Shown: one piece after another, positions 62,233-64,000 of the stretch
How positions within the stretch are numbered: position 1 is the stretch's first letter
Layout of the letters: the number at the start of each line of letters is the position of its first letter
Assembly: GCA_011050525.1 (NCBI GenBank)
Contig: DRFO01000004.1
Span: forward strand, 52,550 to 116,549
Length of the DNA stretch: 64,000 nt
DNA from: Halopseudomonas xinjiangensis
GTDB lineage: Bacteria; Pseudomonadota; Gammaproteobacteria; Pseudomonadales; Pseudomonadaceae
Direction of reading: 5' to 3'
Program-made: the position numbers and the translations under genes
Notes under the pieces: generated by a model
Seen by the model: only the letters and a program-made list of their open reading frames with translations
What the model was told of the DNA's origin: nothing
The model's database searches: none

Positions 62233-64000
62233 ATGTTCAACCCAGCCAATGAATCGCACTTCAACCTGAGCATTAAAGGCATCAAGCACGACTTCAAGGT
62301 GCTGGCATTCACCGGCGACGAAGCCATCTCCCAGCCCTACAGCTTTACCCTTGAACTGGTCAGCGAATACCCCGATCTGGATATCGAGACCTTTCTGTAC
62401 CAACCCGCTTTTCTGTCCTTTGCCGCAGGCGGCAAGGGCGTACATGGGCTGATCCACAGCATCGCTCAATCCGAAGCCGGCAAGCGCCTGACCCGTTACC
62501 GGATCACCCTGGCGCCGCACCTTGCCTATCTGGCGCACCGCACCAACCATCGGATCTTTCAGCATCTCTCGGTTCCGCAGATCATCGCGCAGGTGCTGCA
62601 AGAGCACGGCATCTTGGGCGATACCCACCGCTTCCAGCTCGGCAGCACCTATCCCGAACGCGACTACTGCACCCAGTACGATGAAACCGACCTGCACTTC
62701 ATTCAACGCCTGTGCGAAGAAGAAGGCATTCACTACCACTTCGAACACACGGTAGACAGCCATGTGCTGGTGTTTGGTGATGACCAGACCGGTTTTCCCA
62801 AACTGGCGCCCACAAGCTTCCAGCAGGGTAATGGGATGGTCGCCGACGAGCCGGTCATCAAGCGCTTCGCCCTGCGCCTTGAGACAAGACCCAGCCGCGT
62901 CACCCGCCGCGATTATGATTTCGAAAAGCCGCACCTGCTGCTGGAAGCCACGCACAAGGCTGAACAGCCAGTCGAAGGCGATCAACCGCTACCACTGCCC
63001 GACCTGGAAGACTACGACTACCCCGGCCGCTTTATCGACCGCAAGCGCGGCAAGCAACTGGCCCAGCGCAGCCTGGAGCGCCACCGTAGCGACTACCGTC
63101 TGGCCGAAGGTGAAAGCGACCAGCCGTTATTGATCAGCGGTCACTTTCTCGCCCTGACCAACCACAGCAGAAAAGACTGGAATGACCTGTGGCTGCTCAC
63201 CGAGATTCACCACGAGGGCAAACAGCCGCAGGTGCTGGAAGAATCCATTACCAGTGACGTCAAGCCAGAAGATGGGTTCACGCGGGGCGGCCTTCCGCAG
63301 GGTTATCGCAACCGCTTCAAAGCGATACCCTGGGATGTGTTCTACCGCCCCGCCTTAAACCACAAGAAACCCAAGGTGCTGGGCAATCAAACCGCGGTGG
63401 TCACCGGCCCCGAAGGCGAAGAGATTCACTGCGACCAGTACGGCCGCATCAAGGTACAGTTCCACTGGGATCGTCACGGCCAGGTCAATGACAAGACCAG
63501 CTGCTGGCTACGTGTATCAAGCAGCTGGGCCGGCGATCGCTACGGCGGCGTCACCATCCCCCGCGTCGGCATGGAAGTGCTGGTTTCCTTTCTGGAAGGC
63601 GACCCGGATCAGCCGCTGGTCACGGGCTGCCTGTATCACCGGGAACACCCGGTTCCCTATGACTTGCCCGCCAATAAAACCCAAAGCGTGTTCAAAACCC
63701 TCAGCACCCCAGGCGGTGAGGGCTTTAACGAACTACGCATCGAAGACAAGAAGGGCCAGGAACAGATCACTATCCACGCCCAGCGCAACTGGGACCAGAA
63801 CATCCAGCACGACCAAAAGATTCGCATCGGCCACGAACGCCACGACCGCGTCGAAGCCAACAGCTACAGCGAGTTTCTGAAAGAAGAACACCGCACCATC
63901 CACGGCGAGCGCAAAATCGAAAGCAAGTCCAACGATCACCTCACGGTCGGCACCAGCCAGCACGTCAGGATCGGCACTGGCCAGTTCATCGAAGCCGGTC
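62233..64000 (+). CDS. vgrG: Type VI secretion spike protein VgrG (TssI), cut by the window edge
   Basis: At least 589 residues are present, and the frame continues beyond the window. The start MFNPANESHFNLSIKGIKHDF follows AAGGA. The N-terminal gp27-like region carries YCTQYDETDLHFIQRLCEEEGIHYHF, split here at its conserved Glu-Glu-Gly-Ile turn. The gp5-like OB-fold has HCDQYGRIKVQFHWDR (about 400-415) followed by WAGDRYGG and the IPRVGMEVLVSF pattern. From about 485 a charged beta-helix-type repeat starts (SVFKTLSTPGGEGFNELRIEDKKG). VgrG trimers tip the needle and carry effectors. Any effector domain or cargo gene would lie to the right. No other type VI gene is in the window. Confidence 0.93.
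   Translation, partial: MFNPANESHFNLSIKGIKHDFKVLAFTGDEAISQPYSFTLELVSEYPDLDIETFLYQPAFLSFAAGGKGVHGLIHSIAQSEAGKRLTRYRITLAPHLAYLAHRTNHRIFQHLSVPQIIAQVLQEHGILGDTHRFQLGSTYPERDYCTQYDETDLHFIQRLCEEEGIHYHFEHTVDSHVLVFGDDQTGFPKLAPTSFQQGNGMVADEPVIKRFALRLETRPSRVTRRDYDFEKPHLLLEATHKAEQPVEGDQPLPLPDLEDYDYPGRFIDRKRGKQLAQRSLERHRSDYRLAEGESDQPLLISGHFLALTNHSRKDWNDLWLLTEIHHEGKQPQVLEESITSDVKPEDGFTRGGLPQGYRNRFKAIPWDVFYRPALNHKKPKVLGNQTAVVTGPEGEEIHCDQYGRIKVQFHWDRHGQVNDKTSCWLRVSSSWAGDRYGGVTIPRVGMEVLVSFLEGDPDQPLVTGCLYHREHPVPYDLPANKTQSVFKTLSTPGGEGFNELRIEDKKGQEQITIHAQRNWDQNIQHDQKIRIGHERHDRVEANSYSEFLKEEHRTIHGERKIESKSNDHLTVGTSQHVRIGTGQFIEAG

Overview
The window is about 64 kb of a GC-rich gammaproteobacterial chromosome. Gene content and order point to the Pseudomonadaceae: sahR-metK-ahcY-metF lies next to tkt-epd-pgk-fba, and dbpA, glpM, selO and a type VI VgrG are present. 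The alkane hydroxylase, Na+/H+ antiporter and general gene style suggest a marine or hydrocarbon-associated lineage such as Halopseudomonas. That genus assignment is inference. No rRNA, tRNA, CRISPR array, IS transposase or prophage was seen.

Left part (1-13.5 kb): a secreted-protein gene runs off the left edge, followed by rhlE and a solute-binding protein. Then comes the activated-methyl cycle (metF, ahcY, metK and an ArsR-methyltransferase regulator of the SahR type), divergent from central carbon genes (tkt, epd, pgk, fba). The ahcY leader appears to be an SAH riboswitch whose two halves are separated by a palindromic MITE-like element in the variable hairpin. A near-perfect 26-bp palindrome in front of sahR is the likely SahR operator.

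13.5-31 kb: a PQQ-type sugar dehydrogenase, three of the window's four diguanylate cyclases (one overlapping a receiver-CheC gene), an AraC regulator divergent from alkB plus a small rubredoxin, an SLC13 transporter with RCK domains, dbpA, alanine dehydrogenase, an Lnt paralogue and a BaiN-type flavoprotein.

31-45 kb: small RNA/DNA-binding proteins, a metallophosphoesterase with a lipid kinase, and an alpha-glucan phosphorylase homologue in which the PLP lysine position is threonine. These are followed by a HAD phosphatase/mutase, a PhyH-like protein, an RND efflux pair and an MscS channel.

45-64 kb: a same-strand cluster of an ATP-grasp ligase, a large protein with a papain-like Cys-His-Asn pattern, and a RES-Xre toxin-antitoxin pair. 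Beyond it are an SMR exporter, a cation/proton antiporter, a FrnE-type DsbA protein with DUF3087, an APC permease, selO, a histidine kinase, a CHASE-GGDEF protein, a frameshifted rarD and glpM. An AT-rich membrane protein follows, and a vgrG runs off the right edge.

The items most worth following up are the interrupted SAH riboswitch, the ATP-grasp/cysteine-peptidase-like pair, the phosphorylase lacking its PLP lysine, the alkane hydroxylase pocket residue and the rarD stop-start junction.
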